NCBI GenBank assembly: GCA_016748015.1
Contig: JAAOMT010000302.1
Location: 124,001-188,000 of the forward strand
Origin: Geosiphon pyriformis
Taxonomy: Eukaryota > Glomeromycota > Glomeromycetes > Archaeosporales > Geosiphonaceae
Reading direction: 5' to 3'
DNA: 64,000 bases
Positions 23,040 through 33,858 of this stretch are shown piece by piece. Each line of letters starts with the position of its first letter. Positions within the stretch are counted from its first letter, which is position 1. The notes under the pieces are model-generated. The model was not told where the DNA came from and searched no databases. It saw only the letters and a list, made by a program, of their open reading frames with translations. Both the position numbers and the translations under genes were made by a program.

Positions 23040-23248
23040 CCTTTATCTACGACTAATTCACTTCCTAAGGAGGCTACAACCGTCTTATGCTAAGGGTTAT
23101 TTATCAAACATTATAACTTCATTCCTAAATGGTATGGATACTTATCCACCAGCAGAGTTTATATAAAAGATGTTCCTTATATTTCGAGCAGCCTTTATAT
23201 CATGATTTCATTGAGTTTATGAAAATAAGGTATAAAATGAGAAAGAAG
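23040..23248 (-). pseudogene. Fanzor relic, copy 6 (3' end only)
   Basis: On the minus strand the RuvC-III region reads NHDIKAARNIRNIF followed by INSAGG, a stop, and VSIPFR. The GGQ.PIPF ending is typical of the other copies. The His codon CAT stands where CGT for Arg is expected, a single G-to-A change. Downstream of the old stop comes the tail ATAAGACGG..TGTAGCCTCC shared with copies 2 and 5. The copy is cut off exactly where the mariner relic begins (near 23,248). Confidence 0.6.
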
Positions 23249-23362
23249 TTTATCTTTCAGGAGGACAATGCTCCAATTCATAATTTAAAAGTTGACCGAA
23301 ATTTCCTTTATCAAAGTTTTAAACTTAATCCTATTGAGTCAAAACTTCAAAAACGAAATTAA
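23249..23362 (+). pseudogene. Tc1/mariner transposase fragment
   Basis: The frame reads FIFQEDNAPIHNLKVDRNFL and then LNPIE. The D of DNAPIH and the E of NPIE are the second and third acidic residues of the DDE catalytic triad in Tc1/mariner transposases. The usual spacer between them (about 34 residues including PPQSPDLNPIEN) is shortened, and no first Asp or paired DNA-binding domain is found, so only a stub remains. The open frame begins inside the inverted Fanzor relic, which makes a chimeric reading frame at 23,129-23,362 without biological meaning. Confidence 0.65.
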
Positions 23363-23477
23363 TGGTTATAGAAGAATGGAATGTGGTGTCTTAAAAACCA
23401 TATTGAAAATTACTTGGTTTTATACCCGGGCTGAATTGAAGCTATTATCTTAGCTAAAGGTGAACATACAATACATT

Positions 23478-23485
23478 GAGAAGTA

Positions 23486-23530
<45 letters not shown>

Positions 23531-23770
23531 AGCTTTAGTTTATTTATATTTTTTTCACCTCTTTGTAATTGATAAAATTTTTTATTTAATATAAAGTTTG
23601 CTGATCTTTTCAGAATTCTTGATATTTTACAATTTGTTATTCAATGAAGAGTTTTTGCAAAGAAACCTATTGATATAAAAGGATTAAATGGACCAGAATA
23701 AAGAGTACAAAAACATCCCAGCCTTTTATTTAAACTTTATAANNNNNNNNNNNNNNNNNNNNGAGAAGTA

Positions 23771-23812
<42 letters not shown>

Positions 23813-24024
23813 AGCTTTAGTTTATTTATATTTTTTTCACCTCTTTGTAATTGATAAAATTTTTTATTTAATATAAAGTTTGCTGATCTTTTCAGAATTC
23901 TTGATATTTTACAATTTGTTATTCAATGAAGAGTTTTTGCAAAGAAACCTATTGATATAAAAGGATTAAATGGACCAGAATAAAGAGTACAAAAACATCC
24001 CAGCCTTTTATTTAAACTTTATAA
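23478..24024. repeat. same 262-265 bp printed on both sides of an N gap
   Basis: 23,478-23,742 and 23,763-24,024 are the same sequence, beginning GAGAAGTAT and an (ATT)n run and ending TTTAAACTTTATAA. The only difference I find is the ATT count: 14 units on the left, 13 on the right. Two contig ends that overlap but were not merged, because the microsatellite differs, explain this best. Only one copy should be expected in the genome. Confidence 0.85.
23743..23762. other. assembly gap, 20 N
   Basis: Exactly 20 unknown bases, the same length as the other gap at 55,648, so probably a fixed-size placeholder. The frame at 23,688-23,876 that runs through it is an artefact. Confidence 0.95.
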
Positions 24025-25630
24025 TTTAATTTGCTACTGTAAAGTTCCAATTGATTTGAATGTATCGTGCAGTGGGTAGCTATCGCTATAACTATTTTTT
24101 TCATAACTGATACTTTTGATTAGGGAATCCTTTTACTAACCGCACTTTTCTTAAATTTTTGATCTAAATAATACACATTCCACTGTTGACAATGCTTTCC
24201 GTATGCTCTATACGTATAATATAGCCGAGTCTTGGTTTTCAAAAAAGCAGGTTTTAAATTTTTTTTTGTTCACTTCCATCCCTGTTTATTATTATCAGCA
24301 ATATTGAATCATAATGATCTAAGTCCGTGTGAAAATGATAGCTTAATCAGCGACGAGGTAAATCAACAAAGTTTTTTTTTGCCAATCAGGTTTTATAAAA
24401 TAAGGTTGCATCAGGGATCATATGATGAGGAAAGTTGGGAGAAGTTTCTTTCTGAGGTGAGATGAGGTGAGGATATGCGCTCAATAACGAGCGGCTTAGA
24501 ATGTTTGTTTGTTACCTGGGAACTGATTTCAATTTCGAATTTTGTCTCTTTAAGCAGAATTATTTATTGAAAATTCAGTTTTTGGGGGTACAGGTACATT
24601 TCATTGAATAAATAATTTTAGTTTTTATTAATACAATTTTTATAATTATTTTGAAATTATGCTATATTCAGAACCAATTTTTTAAAAAACATATATAAAT
24701 ATTAATTGTGTTAAATAATAAAAATAATGAGAAAAAATATACTTTTTATCAATTATTTTAATGAAATTTTATAATTATGATTTTATAAATAAAGTTATTT
24801 ATTATGTATTAAGCATTAATTATTAATTTTTATTAAAAATTTATTTTTTCAATAGTCTTAATAATAAATTTTGGATAATTAAATTTTTCAAAAAAATATT
24901 AATAATATTTATAAAGATATTATCAATCAAATATTTCATATTTGCATTCAAACTATTGAGTTAATTCCCATTCAGGGTTTTTTTCTTCAATAATAATAAT
25001 AATAATAATTGACAAGTAACTTGACTTAGCCTATTTGCTAAGACATATGGAATTTTTATACTTTTTGATAAAAACGGTTTGTTATCTTTCTGTACCAAAA
25101 ACTTGAAAAAATAAATTGCGTTTTCTAATAAAATTAAACACATTATTTAGGTGAGTTCGTAAGGCCACTCATCTGATTAATTAGTCTTTTGATATTAATG
25201 TGTCCAACAAATTCACATGCCTTCTTTGTAGCAATTTGCCCATAATAGTACCATTTTTTTGAAAGTGCTTTTAAGAACTACAAAGCTACCAAGTTACTCA
25301 AAGTCGTTTTTTGTTGGCTAAGGTTGGATTAGTAGCAAGCCATTTTTTTTCGTCACAAATAATATCTGATAGTATATTTTTAATTGGACGTAGAACTTAT
25401 TGATATTCGAAGCAAGTTTATCTGAGTAACTGCCGCTAAACAGATTGTTTCGGTTCGTGATTGTGCGCAGAATCCCTTTTTTTAAAAAAATGAGGGCTCA
25501 AAATGATCCGATCTTATGAGTGATGATCTGCAAATAAGATAGGTACAACTGGCCTATCAATCCCTCTCCGCAATAAATCAAACACAACAGTCTAAGGTCT
25601 AATAAAAATATTAAACTCTTAACCAACTAT
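24025..25630. other. spacer upstream of Sel1 gene 4
   Basis: 24,600-24,960 is an extreme AT block, and an (AAT)n tract lies near 24,991-25,007. A 77-codon frame at 24,232-24,465 ends with YDEESWEKFLSEV, which looks coding, but nothing around it supports a gene. A poorly defined TATA-like CAATAAATC lies near 25,572 before the ATG at 25,631. Confidence 0.5.
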
Positions 25631-26602
25631 ATGGAAAATTCAAGTGTTGCTGAAAAACTTTTGAACTTGTTCACTGACTTGAACGACCAATTCTTTGATG
25701 ATAAAGTGATTGTTAAGCAAGTGAAGAAATGGTTTGTCAATAATGATATAAAGGGAGAAAGATTATTTTCCGCTGTGGAAGAGCGTAAAAATGAAGTTGA
25801 ATATTTAAATCTGTTGGCTTTCTTTTACAACTTTGGTATTGGAACCCAGATTGATTTTACGGCAACATTCAACTATTATAAATTGGCCGCAGAATTGAAT
25901 AATCCATTAGGGCAAAATCAACTTGGATGGTGTTACTATACGGGTCTTGGAACATCAGTTGATTTTACTCTGGCTTTTCAGTGGTTTGAGAAATCGGCTA
26001 AGAATCAAAATGGTTTCGCGGAAGCATGGCTTGGTGGTTGCTATGAAGAAGGTATTGGAACTGAATTAAATATGGAAAAGGCTGTTTATTGGTACCGTAA
26101 GGCTGCGGAGAATGGGGAATCATCTGGTATTTGCCGGCTGGCAAATTGTCTACGTAATGGTTCAGGAATTACAAAAGATGAGGCAGCAGCGCTTGAATTA
26201 TATAATAAACTGGCAAAGAAAAATCATCCAGATGGACAATTTTGGCTAGGTTACTGTATCGCCAATGGTATTGGGATTGAAAAAGATCTTGCAGAAGGAT
26301 TTAAATGGTATCAGAAAGCGGCCCTACAAGAAACCAGCTACGGCATGAATCAGGTTGCATATTGTTACTATGTTGGTGAAGGAATCACTCAAAATATAAG
26401 AAAGGCCGTCATCTGGTATCAAAAGTCGATAGACATCGGCTCTTCAGCAGCAGCTTTTAATCTGGGATACCTTTATGACAAGGGTCGGGGAGTACCGCAA
26501 GATTTTCATCAGGCTATTAGATTATATCATTCAGCCCAGAAAAAGGGGAATGAAGTATCGAACAGTTATTTAGCAGAACTTTTTGCTGCTGAAGATAGAT
26601 GA
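25631..26602 (+). CDS. Sel1-repeat protein 4
   Basis: Intronless, 323 residues. It starts almost directly with the helical N-terminal region (VAEKLLNLFTDLNDQFFDD, ending GERLFSAVEER), without the disordered leader seen in genes 1, 2 and 8. Seven Sel1-like repeats fill residues 58-310, most with the canonical LG.CY..G.GT..D pattern. The last has the cap variant PQDFHQAIRLY and the tail LAELFAA. This is the most regular member of the cluster and useful as a reference for the family. As with the others, a scaffold role is inferred from the fold only, and there is no kinase, BTB or other catalytic domain. Confidence 0.9.
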   Translation: MENSSVAEKLLNLFTDLNDQFFDDKVIVKQVKKWFVNNDIKGERLFSAVEERKNEVEYLNLLAFFYNFGIGTQIDFTATFNYYKLAAELNNPLGQNQLGWCYYTGLGTSVDFTLAFQWFEKSAKNQNGFAEAWLGGCYEEGIGTELNMEKAVYWYRKAAENGESSGICRLANCLRNGSGITKDEAAALELYNKLAKKNHPDGQFWLGYCIANGIGIEKDLAEGFKWYQKAALQETSYGMNQVAYCYYVGEGITQNIRKAVIWYQKSIDIGSSAAAFNLGYLYDKGRGVPQDFHQAIRLYHSAQKKGNEVSNSYLAELFAAEDR

Positions 26603-28313
26603 AGGAAATTTTCTACTTTGTGATGGCTCTATCTCAACTAGTTTTGGCTTTGGGATTGTAAAGGGAAGCGGATCAGTTGGCTCGATCGCTTTGGGTTTTA
26701 TTGAGAATAATTTATCATCAGTGACATTTTTCCTTTAAATGAAAATTCTTTTTTATCATGTTTCCCGAATTCAATGAAGTTTCCTAAAATTTCCATTTAT
26801 AAAATTTTTTTAGGAATTTCGAGAAAATTTTATATTCAACAAGTACAGATGATTGAACAAGAGGTTAAATCACATATTTAAAATAGAAAGAAAGATTTAT
26901 TAGCTAATAAAAATTATGTTGAGATTGGGAAATCAAATTAGAACCTACAGTAAATACAATAACAAAATATTTTTCCAAAGCTTTGCAATTCAATAATTTA
27001 AAAATTTGATCAGAATATAAATATTTTTTAATTTGAAAAAAATTCAGTTTTCTTATTTAACATTGGATTAATTACGGTTTTTTGATTTTAAAAATTTTAA
27101 TCCAAGATAATTTTCATTTGCACTAGGAAGCATTAAAATTTGATAAAGGAAGAATAATTTAGGGCATCTCAATAATAATAAATTTTCCTGTTTGCAAGCT
27201 GAACTTTAAAATAACGCCGAGTTAAAAAGATTTTTATACCAATAGGTAAATTCGTATAACTCTTTTAAATTAAGAAATATATCTCTTTAGTAGTAGCAAT
27301 TATATACTTATATGATAAAGAATCATCTAACCCGAAAATGAGCTTTTCCTTTACTATATAACCAATCTGCTGTTTGATTTTATAATAAACCTTAAATATT
27401 TTTATTCAGAAATCCTTATCAATAATATTTTATTATGAATAATTTTCAAACTTACTTTGATGATGATATCCTATTAAAAAATAAAAAGTGTTGAAATTCA
27501 ATTTTCGCCTTTTCTTTATTTGTTGTTGTTGTTGTTGTTGTTGTTGTTATTTCTAGACAATTCTCGAACTATATCCTTTAAAAATTTGTCATTTTGCGAA
27601 ACTGAAAAGACAAATTAATGAGTTTGATTAATTAAGGTATTAGCAAGGGTAGATTTACCTCCACCACTTCTAGTTGAAAAATGTAAAATTATTCATTATA
27701 TAGGAGCTATGGGTTTTATTCTGTAGCAAATTTCAGAATAATGGATGTCCCTCTGAAATCAGTTGAATTTATTCGTGCAAATTAACACGATAAATTTAAT
27801 TATAAATAATTCTGAATTTAAGTTTTTTTTTGTTTACCCCAAGCAATCCTGAATTATCAGAGGAGTCGAAATATTTGACAAATAATTACTCCTTATTGTT
27901 TTATCATATATCTTAATGATTTTTGGGCTATTTATTTTCCAAACAAATATCATACTGATTTTTAAATCTGAAACAAAATTTGCAACTATTACTAAAGTTG
28001 TATAAATTTAATTAATTGATATTATTAAAAAAGTTCATTTTTATTTTATTTTTTGGCATTAAAAAATGAATATTAACTATATAAATGATCATCAAATAAA
28101 TAAATTGAAGCTGACATATTTTATATTTACAATTATTTCAGATATTTTGAAAAAATAAACAATATCTTTATATTATTCATTAAATAACTATTAATAATTT
28201 TCTAATTAAACTGTTTAAATGTTTCACGCGATCTCGTTAATCCGTATAAAAGATCATCATATTTTGTCTTACGCAAAAGACAGATTTTCAGGAACTATAT
28301 TTTTAAGAGAAAC
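26603..28313. other. AT-rich spacer between Sel1 genes 4 and 5
   Basis: No supported gene. A (TTG)n microsatellite lies at about 27,521-27,549. The part from 27,900 to 28,200 is nearly only A/T. Confidence 0.6.
28245..28252 (+). promoter_or_regulatory. TATA box of Sel1 gene 5
   Basis: TATAAAAG 62 bases before the ATG at 28,314, preceded by a GC-richer patch (CACGCGATCTCG) that is unusual in these spacers. Confidence 0.5.
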
Positions 28314-29036
28314 ATGGCGAGAACGATGATCATCATCCCAAATTCAGAAATGGATTTACTTACCAACAGTTCTCGCTTGGAATCACTAACAAAGCTCGCA
28401 ATCGAATTTTCCTCCATAAAAGTTCCCGGTGATGATGACGAATACCTTCGAGCATGCATTAACAAATGGTGTAACTCCCACAAAATTGATGCAGAAACTC
28501 TCTTTGACCTATTATCCATTTCATCAAATGAGAACTTCAAATATTCATGCTTACTTGGATTCGCTTATGAATATGGTATTGGAACCGAGCCTGATCAAAA
28601 CGCTGCTTTCGAATATTATCTACAAGCTGCAAAAAATGGTGATAGTTTAGGACAAAATCAAGTGGGCTCGTATTATGACCGAAATTACTATTTGGATATG
28701 ATGATTGAATCTGAAAGTGATGTTCATGAACAAGCGTTCGAATGGTATCAGAAATCAGCAATGGGAGGGAATGCTAATGGTCAATACAATCTTGCAAATT
28801 GTTATCGTAAAGGGACTGGAACTTATAATGATATGCGCAAGGCATTTTTCTGGTATTATGAAGCTGCCAAAGCTGGCGATGTGACTTCACAACGCACTGT
28901 TGGGTTGTGTTTTGAAGCAGGACATGGGACAATGACAGATGTTCATCAGGCTATTTTGTGGTACCGACAATCTATTGTAGCGGGGGATGAAATTTCTGTC
29001 GATTTTTGTCGAAGTCTTTTTCAGAAGGCAGAATGA
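28314..29036 (+). CDS. Sel1-repeat protein 5 (short)
   Basis: Intronless, 240 residues. The N-terminal region ends in AETLFDLLSISSN, followed by four Sel1-like repeats. Repeat two is abnormal: between GSYYDRN and EQAFEWY the normal G.GT..D turn is replaced by an acidic, Met-rich segment (YYLDMMIESESDV), lengthening the repeat from about 36 to 43 residues. The final repeat has the cap MTDVHQAILWY and the tail CRSLFQK. The normal order of leader, repeats, cap and tail shows the gene is complete despite its small size. Confidence 0.87.
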   Translation: MARTMIIIPNSEMDLLTNSSRLESLTKLAIEFSSIKVPGDDDEYLRACINKWCNSHKIDAETLFDLLSISSNENFKYSCLLGFAYEYGIGTEPDQNAAFEYYLQAAKNGDSLGQNQVGSYYDRNYYLDMMIESESDVHEQAFEWYQKSAMGGNANGQYNLANCYRKGTGTYNDMRKAFFWYYEAAKAGDVTSQRTVGLCFEAGHGTMTDVHQAILWYRQSIVAGDEISVDFCRSLFQKAE

Positions 29037-31046
29037 AAAATGACCTTGATACCAAAAGTGAGATAGGCGAACCTATTAGAAAAAAGAATTAAGATAGAGC
29101 TCTAAGCATTTTCAGTCTCTGCTTTTCACAAATTTCAGAAATTATTTAAATCAAGAAATTAATCCATTTTTCAAATTTTTTATCTTTGAATTATGGATTT
29201 CTTTACTGTCTGATCACAATATTCCTGTTCAATATAATTAAGTACTTAGTTTTTATTTTACTTAAAACATTTCCAGATTTTTTTTATATTTTTTAAATTC
29301 ATAGGATTTTTATACCATTAACAATTCTAATAATTTTTCGTCAAATAATATGGTTTTAATTGATAAGATGACATCAATTTCAAGTTTAATAATTGAAATT
29401 TGAGTAATGAATTTAATAATTTATATGAAAAAAAGTAAAAAAGAAGTTTTAATCTCCAATAAACAACTATTTTATTACAATTATATATATTATCTAAATT
29501 TTTTTAAAATTGTGTTAAATTATTTAAAAATATATTGTTTGTTTATATTTTTTGATTCTTTAAATATTGTAATATTTTTAAAACAAAGTTTTTTTTTAAA
29601 TTATTAATATTATTAAGTTGAACAAAATTGATAGCTTTTTAAAATAAAATACATTTAAAAATTAATATTTTTTATAATTAATATATGTTATATCAACCTA
29701 ATAAAACATATTAAATTAATAATAATAAATAAAAACTTGTGTTTAAACATACTATTATAATTCAAAATAATAAAATAATCAAAATTAACTTGAAAAATTC
29801 AAAAATAAAGATAATAAATTTTACAATAAAATAAATAACTTAGTTAACAATCAGATCAAAAATAAAATAACAATTAAATTTTATAATCAAGTTAATAACT
29901 ATTTCTAAAAATAAAGTAGCTCCTTAATAAAATATAATGAATTAATAATTATTTTAAAAAAATAATATTACCAAAAAACTTTTTAATCTTAAAATATAAG
30001 AATAGATTATAATTATTAACAAGAAATTATGCTAAATAACATGATAAAACTACATTATAGATAAATAATAATATTTATTAAAATAAATGCAATTATTTCA
30101 AACCTTGCTTGTTTCAAATTTAAGCTTAAGAAAATTTTTTAAAGTACTTTTATTTCCACTTTAGTGTACACATACATACAGTTTTTATATCCAATCAATA
30201 TGCAGTCGTTGGCCGTTGAGGTTTGACAATAATCGGAACACAATCTTGAAAGATATCTTGATTCAACGAGAAAAATTGGCAAAGGCCTTTTTTGTAGGGT
30301 ATTTGCCCCCGACCGCTTCCAATACGTCTTTTTCCTCTATTCTGCAAAGTTTGTTCTTTTTGATGGTGCAACCTTCGAAGAGCATGAACTTTCCCATGTT
30401 ATTCTTGCCATCAACACTATATACATGTCTATGCACATCGATTTTTATATATAATAAGGATAAAATGGCCTTACCCACACAGGATTACATCTTACGGAAA
30501 AAATTACATATTATCGGAAACCGACGAATGAACACGAAGACAAGTTCGCAAAACCTAAGCGGATAGTTCCCATCCATGCAGTCTTCATTGATCCATTAAA
30601 AGAATAATTTAAAATATTAAGTGTCTTTAAAATCGGGGTATATTGCATAGCCAGATTTCGCAATTTAAAAGTCATTTGCAGAAAATCCTGAAAATATAGC
30701 TTGTCTGAACTTCTTAGCTAAATATAGTTAGAATTCAGTAATAACTTCAAATGTTGAAGCTCTTTAGATCTATCATTTTAAAAACACCATTTAAAGACTG
30801 GCAGTAATTGTGATGATTGAAAATTTTGTAATAATCCGCCGAACTAGCTTTTAGTAGCTTGGGAATTTCAGTTTAGATCTGATCATTAATGTGTCAAATG
30901 AAATCTCATTTTTTCCAACCCCAGGAAAATCGTAAAGCAAAATTATACCCACTGTAATTGGATGTAGAACTGTGCATTTAAAAAAGCAATAAATAGGATC
31001 AGCACCTTAAGCCCTTATTCAAATAACCATTTTGCACTACAATTGT
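29037..31046. other. long AT-rich spacer with one uncertain coding trace
   Basis: 29,240-30,110 is an extreme AT block. At 30,216-30,566 both strands are open. The minus frame (30,263-30,478) includes VDGKNNMGKFMLFEGCTIKK and GGKYPTKKAFANF and looks more protein-like than the plus frame, but I cannot name a family or place exons. 30,600-31,046 holds nothing recognised apart from the promoter of Sel1 gene 6. Confidence 0.45.
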
Positions 31047-31058
31047 TATATATATAAG
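31047..31058 (+). promoter_or_regulatory. TATA box of Sel1 gene 6
   Basis: TATATATATAAG about 30-40 bases before the ATG at 31,088, again implying a very short leader, as in Sel1 gene 2. Confidence 0.55.
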
Positions 31059-31087
31059 ATACAGATCCTATCCATTGAAACTACAAA

Positions 31088-32305
31088 ATGGACGAAGCTC
31101 GTGACGGAATTTCAAATATTAAACTGAAATGTGATGCTGCAAAGCCCAATAAGATTGAAAGCAAATTGATCCTGATTAAGAACGAGAGTATGACTCCGGA
31201 AGCCAAACAAATATATTTTGGATGCTTAGATAATTTCATAAAAAGGTTGCAATTCGACATCTGCCAAATAATCCGACTGAATTTTATCACCCAGCATGGA
31301 CAATGCATCGCAGAATATTTCAAACAGATGCAATTGGACCCTGTCGTTGTTTTGGAATTACTTTTCAGGCCGAAATATAAATCCCAATATCCGGGATTGA
31401 TAGGGGTTTTTTATGAATATGGATTAGGCGTACCAGTTGATGTGCAAACAGCGGTGAAATATTATAAGCTTACTCAAGAAAACGATGATACTTTTTTCCA
31501 AGTATCTTTGGCAAATTGTCTTTTTGATGGAAAAGGAGTTCCAATCAACCAAAGACTTGCGATTGAACTATATAGAAAGGCTGCTGAAAGTGGTGAAAGT
31601 CGGGGACAAAACAATATTGCATATTGTTATCTGTTTGGAATAGGAGGTCCCAAAGATGAAAAAATGGCATTTCACTGGCAAGAAAAAGCTGCGAACCAAG
31701 GAAATGCGTATGCACAAAGTATATTGGGATGTTTTTATAGTGATGGCACGGGCGTTGAGAAAAATCAAGAGATTGCGTTTGAATGGTTTAAAAAATCAGC
31801 AGATAATAAATGTTCCAATGGACTATTTCACTGTGGACAAGCCTATCTTCTTGGAGAAGGCACCGAACAGGATGAAAGAAAGGCCTTTGAATGTTACAAG
31901 AATTCGGGACAATTGGGTCACCAGGACGGAAAATACTTTCTCGGCTATTGCTATGAACACGGAGTGGGGACACAGATTGATTCAGCGAAGGCTTTTTCTT
32001 GCTATCATCAAATTGCTCAGAATGGTGAGGCTCAGGGACAATATTCACTTGCCAAATTCTATTTGGTTGGTTTAAGCGTGAAGCAAGATCTCAGAATTGG
32101 ATTTTATTGGTCTATGAAGTCTGCAATTGGCGGTTACTCTCTAGGACAAATGAGAGTCGCTCTTTGCTATCGACATGGGTGGGGAATCCAAAGGGATATT
32201 CACAAAGCGTTGCGATGGTGTCGAAAAGCTGAAATAGATGGGAATGAATTAGCTATTCGCGATATCACGAATATTTTCAATTTGGATGGAGATGATCAGC
32301 TTTGA
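31088..32305 (+). CDS. Sel1-repeat protein 6
   Basis: Intronless, 405 residues. Residues 1-100 form a longer and more basic version of the N-terminal region (with FIKRLQFDICQIIRLNFITQ) ending DPVVVLELLFR. Eight Sel1-like repeats follow, from VFYEYGLGV to LCYRHGWGI. Some have lost the usual aromatic pair (AFHWQEKAA, AFECYKNSG), the loosest repeats in the cluster. The last repeat has the cap QRDIHKALRWC and the tail ITNIFNLDGDD. The gene converges on Sel1 gene 7, with about 570 bases between the stop codons. Confidence 0.88.
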   Translation: MDEARDGISNIKLKCDAAKPNKIESKLILIKNESMTPEAKQIYFGCLDNFIKRLQFDICQIIRLNFITQHGQCIAEYFKQMQLDPVVVLELLFRPKYKSQYPGLIGVFYEYGLGVPVDVQTAVKYYKLTQENDDTFFQVSLANCLFDGKGVPINQRLAIELYRKAAESGESRGQNNIAYCYLFGIGGPKDEKMAFHWQEKAANQGNAYAQSILGCFYSDGTGVEKNQEIAFEWFKKSADNKCSNGLFHCGQAYLLGEGTEQDERKAFECYKNSGQLGHQDGKYFLGYCYEHGVGTQIDSAKAFSCYHQIAQNGEAQGQYSLAKFYLVGLSVKQDLRIGFYWSMKSAIGGYSLGQMRVALCYRHGWGIQRDIHKALRWCRKAEIDGNELAIRDITNIFNLDGDDQL

Positions 32306-32871
32306 TTGGTAAGCGATGTTTAATTGATATATTTGTGGTAATACTTTCTTAAAATAACTCTGAAATTTTAGCTTGGCTCTTTAGATATTTCTTTACATAC
32401 TGATCTCTAAGGTTTTATAATCAAATCTAACACTATCTCAACCCTTAAAGTAGAAACTCGCACCCTTCCCCGTTTTCTCCTCTAATCTGGACGAAACGAA
32501 GGACCAAACACTCGTATCTTTTTGAGGTCTTCATTGTCATTTTGAATATTAATAAATTTATATTGGGCTAGATTATTGATGTGAAATTATTATACTTTTG
32601 AAATTAATTGTCAACCAAATTTTGAATACTTAAATGCCAATTTTGGGTTCATAGGCCAATTAAGTATTCTTGTGGATTGAAAAAATGAGACTACGCATGA
32701 GTTTGGAGAATTCGGCTTAATACGTTAATTAAAATTGACCTGATTTTTAATGTTTCGGTGCAATTGAAAATTATTAGCAGTAGAATTTAATTTATCCTGC
32801 AAGGTTTTAAGAATAAATTCGTGATAGAATATTTTTTGAATTTAAAATTCTTAGAAATTAGGATAAAGAAA
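32306..32871. other. spacer between convergent Sel1 genes 6 and 7
   Basis: Both genes end into this segment. No inverted repeat or coding frame stands out. Confidence 0.5.
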
Positions 32872-33858
32872 TTAAAGAGGTCTAGCACGAAATAATTTAA
32901 AAAGTGTTGATCGTTGTATTCCGTTGCAATCATACGGAATTTGAAGCCACTTCAACGCTTCATGATTATCCTTGAAGATCCCCTCACCCGCCATTAATTT
33001 TTTGGCGAGCAAAATTTGACTAATTCCACTTCCAAATTCTGCGGATTTTTTTAACCAATAAATTCCCTTGATTTTATCCGGAGAGTCCCCCTTCAAAAAT
33101 TTGCGCGCTACTCGTCTCATCGCGTACGAATAACCCCAATCAGCCGACTTCTGGAACCATTCATCCGCCAGCTTTAAATTTTTTGGAGTTCCAAAGCGAA
33201 TACCAAGCTTATAACAATAGGCAACCCTATATGCAGCACGAGGGAGGTGATTTTCAGCAGCCTTTAAATGCCACTGAAAAGCGATCTCATCGTTTCTCGC
33301 AATTCCAAATCCATGATGATAACAGAGACCTAGTTCATGTTGTGCTTTTGGGTCACCGGCTTTTGCGGCTTTCTGTAACCATAAAATAGCGAGCTGCGGT
33401 TCTCTAGTGGTGTTAACACCAGTTTTGTAACAAGTACCTAAGAAAGTTTGAGCAAAAACATGACCTGCATTGGCAGCTTTCTCAAGGTAGAAGAAAGATT
33501 GTGCATAATCACTTTTGACACCAAAATCATTTTGGTAGAAAATTCCAAGACGACTTTGAGCAATAGATGAGCCTAAATCTGCTGCTTTTTTGGTTTGTAA
33601 AAGCGCGTTTTTTTCATCGATAGTGCACCCAATCCCATAGGTCAAAAGAAAACCCAAGAAGTTTAAGGTCTCTGGTTCTTCATTTTGGTGATGAGTGAAG
33701 TCGTCAAAAAAGTCACGAAATTTTATTTCATTCTGAATCAGATGCTTTTTTATCGCATTAGCAATATCTTGTTCTTCATAGAAATGGTTGTGCAATTCAT
33801 AAAATATTTTATGAGGGGTAGTAGATTCATGTAAAATTTCAAAACTGGTTTCTTGCAT
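32872..33858 (-). CDS. Sel1-repeat protein 7 (divergent)
   Basis: Intronless, 328 residues from the ATG at 33,858 (MQETSFEI). A frame eight codons longer would need a TTG start. The N-terminal region ends with KFRDFFDDFTHH. Seven Sel1-like repeats follow and are the most diverged of the cluster: repeat five (YKLGIRFGTPKNLKLADEWF) is expanded and repeat six (KFLKGDSPDKIKGIYWL) is shortened. The last has the cap FKDNHEALKWL and the tail LFKLFRARPL. A minus-strand TATATAAT lies near 33,945. It is the only intronless member on the minus strand. Confidence 0.85.
   Translation of the reverse strand: MQETSFEILHESTTPHKIFYELHNHFYEEQDIANAIKKHLIQNEIKFRDFFDDFTHHQNEEPETLNFLGFLLTYGIGCTIDEKNALLQTKKAADLGSSIAQSRLGIFYQNDFGVKSDYAQSFFYLEKAANAGHVFAQTFLGTCYKTGVNTTREPQLAILWLQKAAKAGDPKAQHELGLCYHHGFGIARNDEIAFQWHLKAAENHLPRAAYRVAYCYKLGIRFGTPKNLKLADEWFQKSADWGYSYAMRRVARKFLKGDSPDKIKGIYWLKKSAEFGSGISQILLAKKLMAGEGIFKDNHEALKWLQIPYDCNGIQRSTLFKLFRARPL

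Noticed and set aside
23688-23876. 62-codon frame with unknown residues
   Set aside because: It reads through the N gap and the ATT microsatellite (polyisoleucine).
24232-24465. 77-codon frame before Sel1 gene 4
   Set aside because: The end (YDEESWEKFL) looks coding, but no start context, neighbour exon or family supports it.
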